Shown here one piece after another: positions 36,491 through 45,289 of a stretch of DNA of 64,000 bases. The notes under the pieces are model-generated. The model saw nothing but the letters and a program-made list of their open reading frames with translations, made no database searches and was not told where the DNA came from. The stretch comes from Parvibaculum sp040390855 (GTDB lineage Bacteria; Pseudomonadota; Alphaproteobacteria; Parvibaculales; Parvibaculaceae), in the NCBI GenBank assembly GCA_040390855.1, contig JAZJXO010000025.1:41347-105346 (forward strand), given 5' to 3'. The position numbers were made by a program, and so were the translations under genes. Position 1 is the first letter of the stretch, and the number at the start of each line of letters is the position of its first letter.

Positions 36491-38040
36491 TTGCTATCCC
36501 ACTTCGTATCGAAAGACTGATCGGTAAACGTGGCGCACAAATGGCGCAGGACGGCGTCAAGCGGTCTGTCTTCATCAATAAACGGCACAAGCGATCCCAA
36601 TTCCGCAACAAAACCGGTGAGCGCCGGTGACAGATCATCTGTCACGATGTCGCCGTCGCGCTGACGCAAACGCAATGCCTGCAAACATGCCACACAATGC
36701 GCCGCGGCCACCTGTTCGGTCAGTTCCAACACGCGCAGAGCATCACGCGCCGCGATTGTTCCCATCGACACCTTGTCCTGATTGTGACATTCGGTCGAAC
36801 GCGAGAACACACTTGCCGGCATGGTGAGTTTCAGCGCCTCGGCTGTCCATGCCGACATGGCAATCTGCAATGCTTTCAAGCCGTGATTGATTGCCGCGCG
36901 AGGCCCTTGCGCACCGGACAGATTGGCGGGCAGACCATTGCTGAATTTCGTATCTGCTATCAGCGCCATCTGCCGGTCCATCAGATCGGCAAGATTGGCG
37001 ACGAGCGTTTTCAAACCGTCCATCACGAAAGCGACATGCCCACCATAAAAATGTCCGCCATGCAGAATGTCGCCGCTCTCGGGATCAATGAGCGGGTTGT
37101 CATTGGCGCTGTTCACTTCCGTCTCAAGAATAGTCCTGAACACCGGCAACATGTCTTCGAGCACACCGATAACATGCGGTGCACAGCGAATGGAATAACG
37201 ATCCTGCAAGCGCGAAGGTTCGTGGCGTGCGGCGAAAGCTGAAAGATCCTCGCACATCCGCGCCGCGACACGCGCCTGCCCCGGATGTGGCTTTGCGCTG
37301 AACAGGCGCTCGTTGAAATGCGCCGGATTACCTTTGAGCACAAGACAGGAGAGCGACGACAGACGCGTGACCAAAGCCGAGAGACGTGCGCTGCGCACAA
37401 AGGCAATCACCCCGAGCCCCGTCATCACCGCCGTGCCGTTCATAATGGCCAGCGCTTCTTTCGGACGCAGCACCAGAGGTTTCAAACCGGCCCGCACCAG
37501 CGCCACCGCCGCAGGCATTTCTTCGCCGCAATAGCGCACCTGACGTTCACCGACGAGCGCCGCCGCGATATAACTCAACGGCGTCAGATCCCCGCTCGCG
37601 CCAACCGAGCCCTCCGCCGGTATCATCGGCAAAATGTCCTGCCGCAGCATCTCGCTCAGAAGATCAATGAGATCGGTGCTGACGCCCGACCAGCCATGGG
37701 AAAGCGAGGCGAGACGCACAGCCATCACCGCTCGCGTTTCCTCCGCCGACAAAATACGGCCAAGCCCTACGCCATGGAACCGCATTAAATTCAATGGCAG
37801 TGCCGTCACAAATTCGTCCGGTACACCGGTAGTGCAACTATCGCCATAGCCCGTCGTCACACCATAGATCACGCCATCGCGCTCAAGCGTCCGCTCCACA
37901 TGATCTGCCGACGCTTTGATACGCGCCCGAAAGGCCGTGTCGCGGTTGACGGCCACGCTCAAACGTCCGAGTGCGATCTCCGAGACATCCTCGAGAGTCA
38001 GCGCTGTCTCACCGATTGTGAATTCTGATCGGGTCATCAC
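36487..38040 (-). CDS. Aromatic amino acid ammonia-lyase (HAL/PAL/TAL family)
   Basis: Removes ammonia from an aromatic amino acid to give an arylacrylate. The 517 residues carry the self-cyclising Ala148-Ser149-Gly150 triad (GSVGASGDLTPLSY) that forms the MIO cofactor, and the catalytic Tyr59 in IYGVTTGYGDS. The substrate-selectivity pair in NLMRFHG is Phe88-His89. Histidine lyases have Ser-His there, tyrosine lyases His-Leu and phenylalanine lyases Phe-Leu. No hut genes are near. I infer it makes a cinnamate- or coumarate-type starter for the polyene; a histidine lyase is unlikely. Confidence 0.88.
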   Translation of the reverse strand: MMTRSEFTIGETALTLEDVSEIALGRLSVAVNRDTAFRARIKASADHVERTLERDGVIYGVTTGYGDSCTTGVPDEFVTALPLNLMRFHGVGLGRILSAEETRAVMAVRLASLSHGWSGVSTDLIDLLSEMLRQDILPMIPAEGSVGASGDLTPLSYIAAALVGERQVRYCGEEMPAAVALVRAGLKPLVLRPKEALAIMNGTAVMTGLGVIAFVRSARLSALVTRLSSLSCLVLKGNPAHFNERLFSAKPHPGQARVAARMCEDLSAFAARHEPSRLQDRYSIRCAPHVIGVLEDMLPVFRTILETEVNSANDNPLIDPESGDILHGGHFYGGHVAFVMDGLKTLVANLADLMDRQMALIADTKFSNGLPANLSGAQGPRAAINHGLKALQIAMSAWTAEALKLTMPASVFSRSTECHNQDKVSMGTIAARDALRVLELTEQVAAAHCVACLQALRLRQRDGDIVTDDLSPALTGFVAELGSLVPFIDEDRPLDAVLRHLCATFTDQSFDTKWDSK

Positions 38041-39734
38041 TCGCTCTTTTCATTTCGGACAGGCGGAACAAGTCCGTTCGGCCGCCAGTAATCATAGAAG
38101 TTGAACCATTGCAGCGGCGCAAGCCTTGCGTAATGTTCGAGCCGTTCAGCATAGCGCTGAACCGAGGCTTGCAGCGCTGTTTCGCGGTCTTTACGCGGCA
38201 AAACAAGCTGATCGGCAAAAAGCTCATAAAAAATCTTGTGCCGCGCGCCGGTCCGCACACAAAAAAGAAGATAGACCGGACATTTCAAAACAGACGCCAG
38301 AATATGCGGACCTTGCGCGAAAGGCGCGATATCGCCCAGAAACTGCGCCCATGAAATGCGCGCATCGCCCGTGACCGGAATACGGTCACCGACGATGATG
38401 ACAAACTCACCATTGGAAACGGCATTTTGCAGCAGGATCGCCGTATCCGGCCCCACATGTGTCACCTGAATCATGCGCATCGTCGAGCTTTTGGTATAAG
38501 CTTCGATCATCGCGTTAAACTTCATCGCATTAGCTGTATGGACCAGAACATTAACGCGCGAGCGTTTGTGCAAACTGCCGATGGCACGAATAACTTCAGG
38601 ATTCCCGAGATGGGCCGTCAGCATGAAGGCTCCTTTCCCGCTTTCACGCACCACATCAAAGATACTCGGAGAAACACCATCAATATGCTCGATCGGTATA
38701 TTACCGGTCCATGCTGCGAGTTTGTCGAGCGCTGCCGTGCCGAACGAGAAAAAGTGCCTGATGGATGCGAGATAGCCCGGCTTTTTTTTCAATCCGCCCG
38801 CACGCCACATACGATCAAGATAATCCATGGAGGCACGGCGCTGCACACCGCCGGTGACAAAAAAGAAAATGATGACGGGAGACATCAGCGCCAGACAAAC
38901 ATGACGGCCGAACAAGCGAAATGTCATAGCCAGCAAGCGCAATCCCGCAGCACTTCCACGTTCGCCAAGCGTCGCCCAATGCGTCTGCGTTTCACGCCGA
39001 CCGGCAACACGCGCCCACAGCAGAAACGGGGCTCGCCACAACATGCCGAAAAAAAGCCGCGCGTGCATGGCCGAGACGCCGATATTTTCTTTCAGCACAA
39101 AATTGGAATGATTGCCGTCGGGATATGTTACGCGCACAGGTACGGTGACAACCTGCACACCGCGCCAGACGAGCCGCACAACAATCTCGGTATCGAAACC
39201 CATGCGCAAAGAAAGATGCTCACTGTCCGCAACGGCAAGAGTCGGCACCAACGGATAAACACGGAAGCCGCACATCGTATCAATGATACGCGACGACAAT
39301 GTGTTGATCGATACCCAGACATGCGTGATCCAACGACCGACAAGCCGCCCGCGCGGCACGCTCGCGTCGAAAACCGGCACACCTGTAACCAACACATCGG
39401 GCTGCGCCTCCGCTGCTGCGAGAATATCCGGCACGGATTCAATATCATGCTGCCCGTCGGCATCCATCTGCAACGCATGAGTGAAGCCGAGCGATGCCGC
39501 AAGCCGCATCCCGTCGAGCACAGCCGCGCCCTTGCCACCATTCACATCACGTCGGTGAAGATGCACATCGTCATACCGTGCACAAATATCTGCGATCTCA
39601 CGCGCGACGGTTGCTTCATTGCCATCGTCGACCACAATCACATCGAGCCCAAAATCGCACAACCGTCCGACAATGCGATCCAGTGCGGAGACATGTTTGT
39701 AACTCGGCAGAAGGGCACAAACGCGAAAGCTCAT
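38037..39734 (-). CDS. Glycosyltransferase family 2 / acyltransferase fusion, ApeJ-like
   Basis: Two enzymes in one chain of 565 residues. Residues about 1-235 are a GT2 glycosyltransferase with VIVVDDGNEA and the metal-binding QMDADGQHD. Residues about 290-555 are a LpxL/HtrB-type acyltransferase with the HxxxxE catalytic pattern in TAHLGNPEV. A short hydrophobic stretch (about 265-290) may anchor it to the inner membrane. Such fusions are characteristic of aryl-polyene clusters and probably build the glycolipid-like anchor that carries the pigment. It overlaps neighbours by 4 nt on both sides. Confidence 0.88.
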   Translation of the reverse strand: MSFRVCALLPSYKHVSALDRIVGRLCDFGLDVIVVDDGNEATVAREIADICARYDDVHLHRRDVNGGKGAAVLDGMRLAASLGFTHALQMDADGQHDIESVPDILAAAEAQPDVLVTGVPVFDASVPRGRLVGRWITHVWVSINTLSSRIIDTMCGFRVYPLVPTLAVADSEHLSLRMGFDTEIVVRLVWRGVQVVTVPVRVTYPDGNHSNFVLKENIGVSAMHARLFFGMLWRAPFLLWARVAGRRETQTHWATLGERGSAAGLRLLAMTFRLFGRHVCLALMSPVIIFFFVTGGVQRRASMDYLDRMWRAGGLKKKPGYLASIRHFFSFGTAALDKLAAWTGNIPIEHIDGVSPSIFDVVRESGKGAFMLTAHLGNPEVIRAIGSLHKRSRVNVLVHTANAMKFNAMIEAYTKSSTMRMIQVTHVGPDTAILLQNAVSNGEFVIIVGDRIPVTGDARISWAQFLGDIAPFAQGPHILASVLKCPVYLLFCVRTGARHKIFYELFADQLVLPRKDRETALQASVQRYAERLEHYARLAPLQWFNFYDYWRPNGLVPPVRNEKSE

Positions 39735-41410
39735 CCCTCGATGCCTTTGATAGCGCCACTCGCCGCCACTTCACCATCCAGCAGATAACGAAAATAAAGT
39801 CGTTCAACGCCGGTCCGTGTCAGCGTAAGCTGAACCTTCGCACCCGGTTGCAAAACGTGACGAAATTTGACACGCGCCATTTCCGCGCCTGTGGCCACAA
39901 ATCCCCACGCCTCTTCTGCGAGCAATGATGCTATGTGAAGTTGAGCCACACCTGGCAGGATCGGCTGATCGGGAAAATGTCCGTCAAACCAGCGAAGATC
40001 CTTGTTCAGTTCCAGCGAATATTCGGCAACGGTCTCGCCGATCATGCAGCTCGCTATCACCGGCATATCGGATTGCGTGCCCGAAAAAACAGCCCGCATG
40101 TCCGTCACCACGCGCTTGCCTTGCGCATTTTCCGGCACGCGCGATACAAAGCGCCAGAAGCGCGGCAACTCCATCGGTTCAAGCCGTGTACCAAGTTGAC
40201 GCCTGATCTGACGTGAATATCGGAACGATCCGAGAGCTTTCAACTCCGCAAGCCCACTCTGCGCCAGAACAACAATCCCGCCAAGCGCGCCGTTGCGTTC
40301 CGGCAGGTCAATCGCGGCAGCATCAACAACACCGGCAATCGTCTTCAACGCTTCTTCTACACGCGGCAGAGAAACGCGTTTGCCTTCTATCTTCACAATA
40401 CGGTCGAGCCGCGCATGAAGCGAAAAACGACCTTGCGCTTGCATCGTGACCTGATCGCCCATCACGATAAATCCATCACTGCCGGCAAAGGGAGAGCGCA
40501 CCGACAAAGCACCCTCTGCATCCGCAGCGACCTCAACCTGCGGCAGAGACGTCCAATGCTCCCCCTCGCCATGCTGCTGACGCCACGCAACGCCGCCGGT
40601 CTCCGTGCTGCCCAGAACTTCGATCGGCACCTGACCGAGCTTGAGACGCGCATCGCGCGACGCGGCGAACGACAACGGCCCGCCGGACGAAAATATCCGC
40701 TGCGGCTTATGGGGGAGCACCAACCCGTCCGGAATACGGCTGAGATGCGCGGGGCTGGAAATAAAAACGGAACCTTCGCGCGCATAAAACGCAACATCCT
40801 CCCACATGTCCTGACGCAAAGCATCAACCGGCTTGCCCGCCATCAGCGGCCAGAACAGCCGGAACAAAAGACCGTAAATATGCTGATGCGAAACCGTACT
40901 GACGACCGCCCCATGCGGCGCACCCCAAAGTGCCAACTGCATGGCGGCTTCTGACAAAATTTGGTTCTGCGTTTTGATACAGGTCTTCGGTTCGCCGGTG
41001 GAGCCGGATGTAAAGAACGCGATATGTGCAGCAGGATCAATCGTCAGTGGCGCGGGAGCGACTGATGCAGCCTGCACCCTGACGGCAATCAAAGTAGCAT
41101 CCGCATCAAGCTCTGTCTGATCGGTGAGAAGCTGTGCGCCCGTCGCCCCGATCTCAGCAAGAAAACCCGGTGCCGCATGACCCGGCAAAAACACGTCGCG
41201 TCCCGCGCTCAATGCCGCTATGAGCCCCGCCAGAAAATTTCCGCTGTCTTCGCAATAGAGAAAAACGGGTGCGCGACCCTCTATCAGCAAGGCCCGAAGC
41301 CGCGCGGCTTCCACACGCAGGTCACGCGCCGTGATTCCTTCGTCTCTGCGGCGCACCATCACAGCGCCGGGCGCAAACGCATCCAGAAATGACCAGGCCG
41401 CGCCCGTCAT
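39731..41410 (-). CDS. Acyl-ACP ligase fused to hotdog dehydratase (ApeH-ApeI type fusion)
   Basis: The N-terminal ~445 residues are an ANL adenylating enzyme with the AMP/phosphate loop FFTSGSTGEPK (about 134-144) and the motif LGSTETGG. The C-terminal ~110 residues are a hotdog domain (RWFDGHFPDQPILPGVAQLH) of the ApeI/FabA-like dehydratase type, with His in GHFP as likely catalytic residue. The first domain would load the aromatic starter onto ACP, and the second would dehydrate the growing chain with the ApeP-like protein. In well-known clusters these are two genes. No frameshift or internal start is needed, so the fusion looks genuine. Confidence 0.88.
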   Translation of the reverse strand: MTGAAWSFLDAFAPGAVMVRRRDEGITARDLRVEAARLRALLIEGRAPVFLYCEDSGNFLAGLIAALSAGRDVFLPGHAAPGFLAEIGATGAQLLTDQTELDADATLIAVRVQAASVAPAPLTIDPAAHIAFFTSGSTGEPKTCIKTQNQILSEAAMQLALWGAPHGAVVSTVSHQHIYGLLFRLFWPLMAGKPVDALRQDMWEDVAFYAREGSVFISSPAHLSRIPDGLVLPHKPQRIFSSGGPLSFAASRDARLKLGQVPIEVLGSTETGGVAWRQQHGEGEHWTSLPQVEVAADAEGALSVRSPFAGSDGFIVMGDQVTMQAQGRFSLHARLDRIVKIEGKRVSLPRVEEALKTIAGVVDAAAIDLPERNGALGGIVVLAQSGLAELKALGSFRYSRQIRRQLGTRLEPMELPRFWRFVSRVPENAQGKRVVTDMRAVFSGTQSDMPVIASCMIGETVAEYSLELNKDLRWFDGHFPDQPILPGVAQLHIASLLAEEAWGFVATGAEMARVKFRHVLQPGAKVQLTLTRTGVERLYFRYLLDGEVAASGAIKGIEG

Positions 41411-41988
41411 TGCAAAGACTTCCGGTGGCGCACAATGCGCCGGATCATATATTCGACACCCATAAGCAACCCCGCCAGACCATAGGAGACGCCGCCATTA
41501 TAAACGCCCCATTGCAGCAATGTCCCGTAGAGTGCGGTCCAGAGGGCCAGCGCTCCGTTGAAGACAAAAAACGCAATCCACACCCACGTCACTTTGCGCG
41601 TATAGGCAACGCCGTGATCGTCAAGATCAGGATCGCTGATGCGCGCAAAGCGCTCGATCATGGTCGGCGGTTTCCATAGCGTCACGGCAAAAGCCACCAG
41701 CATGGTCAGGTTCATAAAGACGGGATAAAGCCGCGCCGCAAGTTCCGGATCGAAAAAGCTCACGACGATTTCGCATCCCGCCACGACCAGCAACGCAAAT
41801 GTCATGGCAACAGGCGAGCCAGCCGCCGCAGGAAAAACCACCCGCAACAACAGAACCGCGATCAAAGCCCCGACCACCGGCCAAGGCCCCAACCGCTGCA
41901 TCGACAAAGCGGCCAGCATCGGAAACAAAAGCGTTGTCAGCGCGAGAAGGGCCGCCCCGAAATCAAGCCGCCTGGCTGAGGAGCGCAT
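41407..41988 (-). CDS. COG4648-type membrane protein, ApeG-like
   Basis: Inner-membrane protein of 193 residues with about six hydrophobic helices (for example LLALTTLLFPMLAALSM and WIAFFVFNGALALWTALYG). It contains the conserved loop KPPTMIERFARISDPDLDD, which recurs in the hypothetical membrane protein found in nearly all aryl-polyene clusters. No enzymatic motif is recognisable and its function is not established. It overlaps the ACP gene upstream by 26 nt and the ligase fusion by 4 nt. Confidence 0.82.
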   Translation of the reverse strand: MRSSARRLDFGAALLALTTLLFPMLAALSMQRLGPWPVVGALIAVLLLRVVFPAAAGSPVAMTFALLVVAGCEIVVSFFDPELAARLYPVFMNLTMLVAFAVTLWKPPTMIERFARISDPDLDDHGVAYTRKVTWVWIAFFVFNGALALWTALYGTLLQWGVYNGGVSYGLAGLLMGVEYMIRRIVRHRKSLQ

Positions 41989-42214
41989 GAACCTGATCTA
42001 TGACATCGCCCACGGTGCGGACGGAGCGGAACTGCTCCGACGACACTTTGCGGCCTGTGAATTCCTGCAATTTCAAAATGAGGTCGACGGCGTCAATACT
42101 GTCGAGATCAAGATCTTCCGACAGAAGGGTACTTTCCGTGACATTATCCGGCGACACTTCGAAGAGATCGACAAGGAACTCTTTGAGCTTTGTGTCAATT
42201 TCCTCGCGTGTCAT
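41963..42214 (-). CDS. Acyl carrier protein, first of two
   Basis: ACP of 83 residues with the phosphopantetheine attachment Ser in LDLDSIDAVDL (about 39). It is one of a tandem pair; aryl-polyene clusters usually have two ACPs (ApeE, ApeF), one carrying the polyene during extension. Overlaps the other ACP gene by 4 nt and the membrane protein gene by 26 nt. Which of the two corresponds to ApeE or ApeF cannot be settled by eye. Confidence 0.93.
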   Translation of the reverse strand: MTREEIDTKLKEFLVDLFEVSPDNVTESTLLSEDLDLDSIDAVDLILKLQEFTGRKVSSEQFRSVRTVGDVIDQVHALLSQAA

Positions 42215-42489
42215 ATCGCCTGCTCCTGCGCCGCACGCCGCTCCGACACAAATTGCGCAAGCGCCCTCACATTGGCGAAATAGCTCGACAACTTTTCGTC
42301 CTGCGTATCTATTTTGACACCAAACGCCTTCTGAATCTCGACGCCGATTTCCAACGCGTCGATCGAATCCAGCCCCAAACCGTCCCCAAACAGCGCCTCA
42401 TCAAGTCCAATGTCCTCAGCCTTGATGTCTTCAAGATTAAGTGTATCGACGATGAGATGCCGGATACGGTCCTCAAGTCCGTTCAACAC
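42211..42489 (-). CDS. Acyl carrier protein, second of two
   Basis: ACP of 92 residues with the attachment site LGLDSIDALEIG (Ser about 42). It starts with GTG at 42489, preceded by a G-rich stretch in the minus strand that can act as ribosome site. It has a longer N-terminal helix than its neighbour and an acidic loop (LEDIKAEDIGLDEALFGDG). The two ACPs differ enough that they probably have separate jobs. Overlaps the LPLAT gene by 17 nt. Confidence 0.93.
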   Translation of the reverse strand: MLNGLEDRIRHLIVDTLNLEDIKAEDIGLDEALFGDGLGLDSIDALEIGVEIQKAFGVKIDTQDEKLSSYFANVRALAQFVSERRAAQEQAI

Positions 42490-43273
42490 CAGTGCCCCCC
42501 TTAAATTGCTCAGCTAAATGCGCATTGAGGTGCCGAGCAGCTACCGATGGGCTAGAATCGCCCATAAATCGGTTCATTTCAATGAGGCCATGAACGGTAA
42601 TCGTAAAATGTGACCGGACGTGCGGTATTTGATACCATTTCTGCCCCTTCATCAGCGAAGGAGGCTCGCACCCGATGGTTATAAGACGGATCGGCGCGCC
42701 GGACCTGACGGCTATATTGGCGACCCCGCGCTGAAGTTTCAGCGGTTCCCCCGGCACTGTGCGCGACCCTTCCGGAAAAATAATAATATTTTTTCCCGCA
42801 GCCAACTCGCGCGCACAATCCTCGATAAGCTTTTCCGCATCGCCGTCATTACGGATGTAATTGGCCGCAACCACCGGCCCGCGCATGAAAGGATTATCGA
42901 AAATCTCCCCTTTCACAATGCATTGGGCACGCCGCATTTCCGAGATGAGGAAAACAACATCAAGAAGCGAGGGATGGTTCGAAACGAATAATACACCCCT
43001 GTCGCCAGCAAGCTTCTCCACGCCGATCATCTCGGTACTGACAACCCCGAAAAGCGTCATGTAACGGACATGCAACCGGAAGGTATAATGAACGAGGCCC
43101 TGCGCAAGATCGGCACGCCGCTCGCGGTCCCGCACCAGAAGATTGATCAGCGGAAAGGCCGTCAATGTCAGAATAAGGCCACCTATGCCGAATGACGCAA
43201 ACGCCAATCCCGTCCAGACGAGACGCCACGCTCGCTCGATGCGTGACCCCTTCTCAGACGCTTGCATCGACAC
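42473..43273 (-). CDS. Lysophospholipid acyltransferase (PlsC-like), ApeD-like
   Basis: Membrane-bound acyltransferase of 266 residues with an N-terminal hydrophobic anchor (about 18-48). The acyltransferase motifs are NHPSLLDVVF (HxxxxD motif with His in NHPS) and FPEGSRTVPG. In the aryl-polyene cluster it is the second gene and probably attaches an acyl chain to the lipid carrier of the pigment. The start is GTG 43273 or ATG 43267; the upstream gene overlaps by 20 nt. Confidence 0.86.
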   Translation of the reverse strand: MSMQASEKGSRIERAWRLVWTGLAFASFGIGGLILTLTAFPLINLLVRDRERRADLAQGLVHYTFRLHVRYMTLFGVVSTEMIGVEKLAGDRGVLFVSNHPSLLDVVFLISEMRRAQCIVKGEIFDNPFMRGPVVAANYIRNDGDAEKLIEDCARELAAGKNIIIFPEGSRTVPGEPLKLQRGVANIAVRSGAPIRLITIGCEPPSLMKGQKWYQIPHVRSHFTITVHGLIEMNRFMGDSSPSVAARHLNAHLAEQFKGGTGVERT

Positions 43274-43982
43274 AACGCCGCATTGACCAGGAAAGACCGC
43301 GCGAGCGCCAATGCAGTTCCGGCATCTGCGTCTCAGCTTCCAGCACTGACATCATATGTCCCGCCAAAACTTCGGACGACGGTGACTGAAGCGTCCCCGC
43401 GTCATCACCCTTGCACAAAACAATCTCGCAAAGCGCGCGCTCCGACGACACGGTTGACAAAGTCATCGCCAATGCCAGCCCGTAACCTTTTTCTTCGGCA
43501 AAGGGTTTAAACTCTGCAGGCATCTCACCTTCGGAAAAGACAAACGTGATCGTCCGCTCCGGCCGTGCTGCAAGTTTCGCATAAGCCTCCGCAAGCCCCG
43601 CCGACAAGCTCTCGCGACCTGCCGCAATCGCCGTGTGCCCGACGCGGCTCTTGCGCACAAGATCCATGACGCCGGGAACCGCATTGTGAACAGAGAGCGA
43701 AAAAGCCGTCGGCGACATCAGCTCTTCATCAGCCAGCGATTTCAAAAGCCCGAAAGCGAGATCAATATCGCCATAGCGCGAACAAAAAACCAGATCGGAA
43801 TTTTCTCCGCCCGCCACACTCAACCCGCAGGTGACGGCCATACGACTGTAAGACCCGAGGCGACGACGATGCCCTGCCGGTATCACGCTGTCGTCCTCGC
43901 TCTGCCCCAAACGACGCGGTCCGGCCTCCGGACCTTTCGAGATAAAAGCCGCCCAAGACTCAGCATAAATGACAGAACTCAC
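43254..43982 (-). CDS. Ketosynthase-like chain-length factor, ApeC-like (PF13723 type)
   Basis: Shortened beta-ketoacyl-synthase-like protein of 242 residues. The segment SVHNAVPGVMDLVRKSR followed by HTAIAAG is typical of the ketoacyl-synt_2 family found at the head of aryl-polyene operons. The usual FabF active-site Cys context is absent, so it is expected to be non-catalytic and to pair with the ApeO-like ketosynthase. The start is GTG 43982 with GGGAG 5 nt upstream. It is the first clear biosynthetic gene of the operon. Confidence 0.82.
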   Translation of the reverse strand: MSSVIYAESWAAFISKGPEAGPRRLGQSEDDSVIPAGHRRRLGSYSRMAVTCGLSVAGGENSDLVFCSRYGDIDLAFGLLKSLADEELMSPTAFSLSVHNAVPGVMDLVRKSRVGHTAIAAGRESLSAGLAEAYAKLAARPERTITFVFSEGEMPAEFKPFAEEKGYGLALAMTLSTVSSERALCEIVLCKGDDAGTLQSPSSEVLAGHMMSVLEAETQMPELHWRSRGLSWSMRRCVDASV

Positions 43983-44028
43983 AGCGTCTCCCTCTCAGGC
44001 CGCTCCGATACGAGACCACCCGATCCAT

Positions 44029-44052
44029 ACGTCATTACGTCATTACGTCATT
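44029..44052. repeat. Three tandem copies of ACGTCATT
   Basis: The 8-bp unit ACGTCATT occurs three times head to tail at 44029, 44037 and 44045. The last copy runs into the stop codon of the small periplasmic protein gene (44051-44053). Such short arrays can arise by slippage. It lies 46 bp upstream of the ApeC-like start and may be incidental or a regulatory array. Confidence 0.85.
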
Positions 44053-44518
44053 ATTTGATCGTGACGACATCGCCTTTGAGCGCAACACCCGTTACGAAGG
44101 CACCGGCATGGCATTCAAATTCCTTGTCGTAGGATTTGACCTGTTTTTTATAATTGCTCACGATGTTGACGACCGCGTTGCCGCCTTCGTTTTTTGCGCG
44201 CTCCTGTAACGCCAAAAGCGCTGAAAGCATGGCCCAGTTGCAGGCGTCATTATCCGATTTACCGAATGAATTGGTTTTCTTGTTGGTTGCGAAATTGCCA
44301 AAAGTCTTCGTCACTTTGGGATGTACCGTTGCACCAAAATAAAATTTAATCGTCCCGTCGAGGCGGTCGCCGTCTTTGCCAGACATACCCAAAACCGGAT
44401 CAACCGGCAGGACGAGCGCACTGTCGCGCGCCTCGGCCATCTGAACGGCACCCACCGCGAAGGCGGCACCGAGAAGCACTGTTTTCACAAATGTCGAAAA
44501 TTTGAGTAGTGAAGTCAT
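44051..44518 (-). CDS. Small exported protein of the aryl-polyene locus (often mis-named excinuclease subunit)
   Basis: Exported protein of 155 residues. A signal peptide covers about 1-29 (FVKTVLLGAAFAVGAVQMAEA). The mature part (GDRLDGTIKFYFG, NEGGNAVVNIVSNYK, FECHAGAFVTGVALKGDVV) resembles small periplasmic proteins next to aryl-polyene clusters that databases sometimes label excinuclease ATPase subunit. No UvrA motif is present, so that name would be wrong. The ATG at 44518 has AGGGGG 8 nt upstream; the open frame extends further without support. It is 68 nt upstream of the ApeC-like gene and probably belongs to the same operon. Function unknown. Confidence 0.72.
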   Translation of the reverse strand: MTSLLKFSTFVKTVLLGAAFAVGAVQMAEARDSALVLPVDPVLGMSGKDGDRLDGTIKFYFGATVHPKVTKTFGNFATNKKTNSFGKSDNDACNWAMLSALLALQERAKNEGGNAVVNIVSNYKKQVKSYDKEFECHAGAFVTGVALKGDVVTIK

Positions 44519-44674
44519 CGGTTCAACCCCCTGTTTTGACCTACAGGAAATTGACCATTTGGCAGGCGAATCTTCAAGCGAAACATTGCAACACATCAGG
44601 TTCCGCGCAGAACTCACCGGCCAAGCCTGATCTGGCAATGGCGCTGCTACAATTCTCCGCCACTCGCCAGAGAC
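44519..44674. other. Gap between the urease and aryl-polyene operons
   Basis: 156 bp with no supported gene. It must end transcription of ureG and start that of the pigment locus, both on the minus strand. I see no clear hairpin with a T-tract and no confident -35/-10 pair. Confidence 0.4.
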
Positions 44675-45289
44675 TTAGAGTCCACCGCGCTTCTGAATGA
44701 ACGAAGCGATTACATCAACCCCGTCACGCGCTTTCATATTGGTAAAAACATAAGGCCGCTCGCCACGCATTCGCTTGGTATCGCTCTCCATCACTTCGAG
44801 CGAGGCTCCGACCATGGGTGCCAGATCCGTCTTGTTGATGACGAGAAGGTCCGACCGCGTGATGCCCGGCCCGCCCTTGCGCGGAATTTTCTCGCCGCCC
44901 GACACGTCGATCACATAGATAGTGACGTCAGCGAGTTCCGGACTGAAGGTTGCGGCAAGGTTGTCGCCGCCGCTTTCAATCAGAATGAGATCAAGCTTCG
45001 GAAACCGCGCGCACATTTCCGCGACCGCCGCCAGATTGATCGAGGCGTCCTCGCGGATCGCCGTATGCGGACAACCGCCTGTTTCCACACCCATGATACG
45101 CTCATCCGGCAGCGCACCGGCACGCATCAAAATGGCCGCGTCCTCTTTCGTATAAATGTCATTCGTAATCGCACAAATATCAAAGCGGTCACGGAAGCTC
45201 GCACAGAGCGCCTCCATCAAAGCCGTCTTGCCCGAACCGACAGGGCCGCCGATGCCGACACGCAAAGGACCATTAGGAGATGTGCTCAT
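44675..45289 (-). CDS. ureG: Urease accessory GTPase UreG
   Basis: SIMIBI-class GTPase that drives nickel delivery to apo-urease, 204 residues. The P-loop GGPVGSGKTAL lies near residue 14, the nickel-binding CPH in VETGGCPHTAIREDAS near 75, ESGGDNLAATFSPEL near 108, and the guanine-specificity motif VINKTDL near 152. It is the last gene of the urease operon and overlaps ureF by 4 nt. Confidence 0.97.
   Translation of the reverse strand: MSTSPNGPLRVGIGGPVGSGKTALMEALCASFRDRFDICAITNDIYTKEDAAILMRAGALPDERIMGVETGGCPHTAIREDASINLAAVAEMCARFPKLDLILIESGGDNLAATFSPELADVTIYVIDVSGGEKIPRKGGPGITRSDLLVINKTDLAPMVGASLEVMESDTKRMRGERPYVFTNMKARDGVDVIASFIQKRGGL

Noticed and set aside
38427..39788. 453-residue plus-strand frame antisense to the GT2-acyltransferase gene
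   Set aside because: Long but rich in His/Arg/Thr with no domain, and opposite a gene with clear GT2 and acyltransferase motifs.
44051..44518. Excinuclease ABC subunit A
   Set aside because: Name sometimes given to this small exported protein, but there is no ATPase motif and a signal peptide is present.
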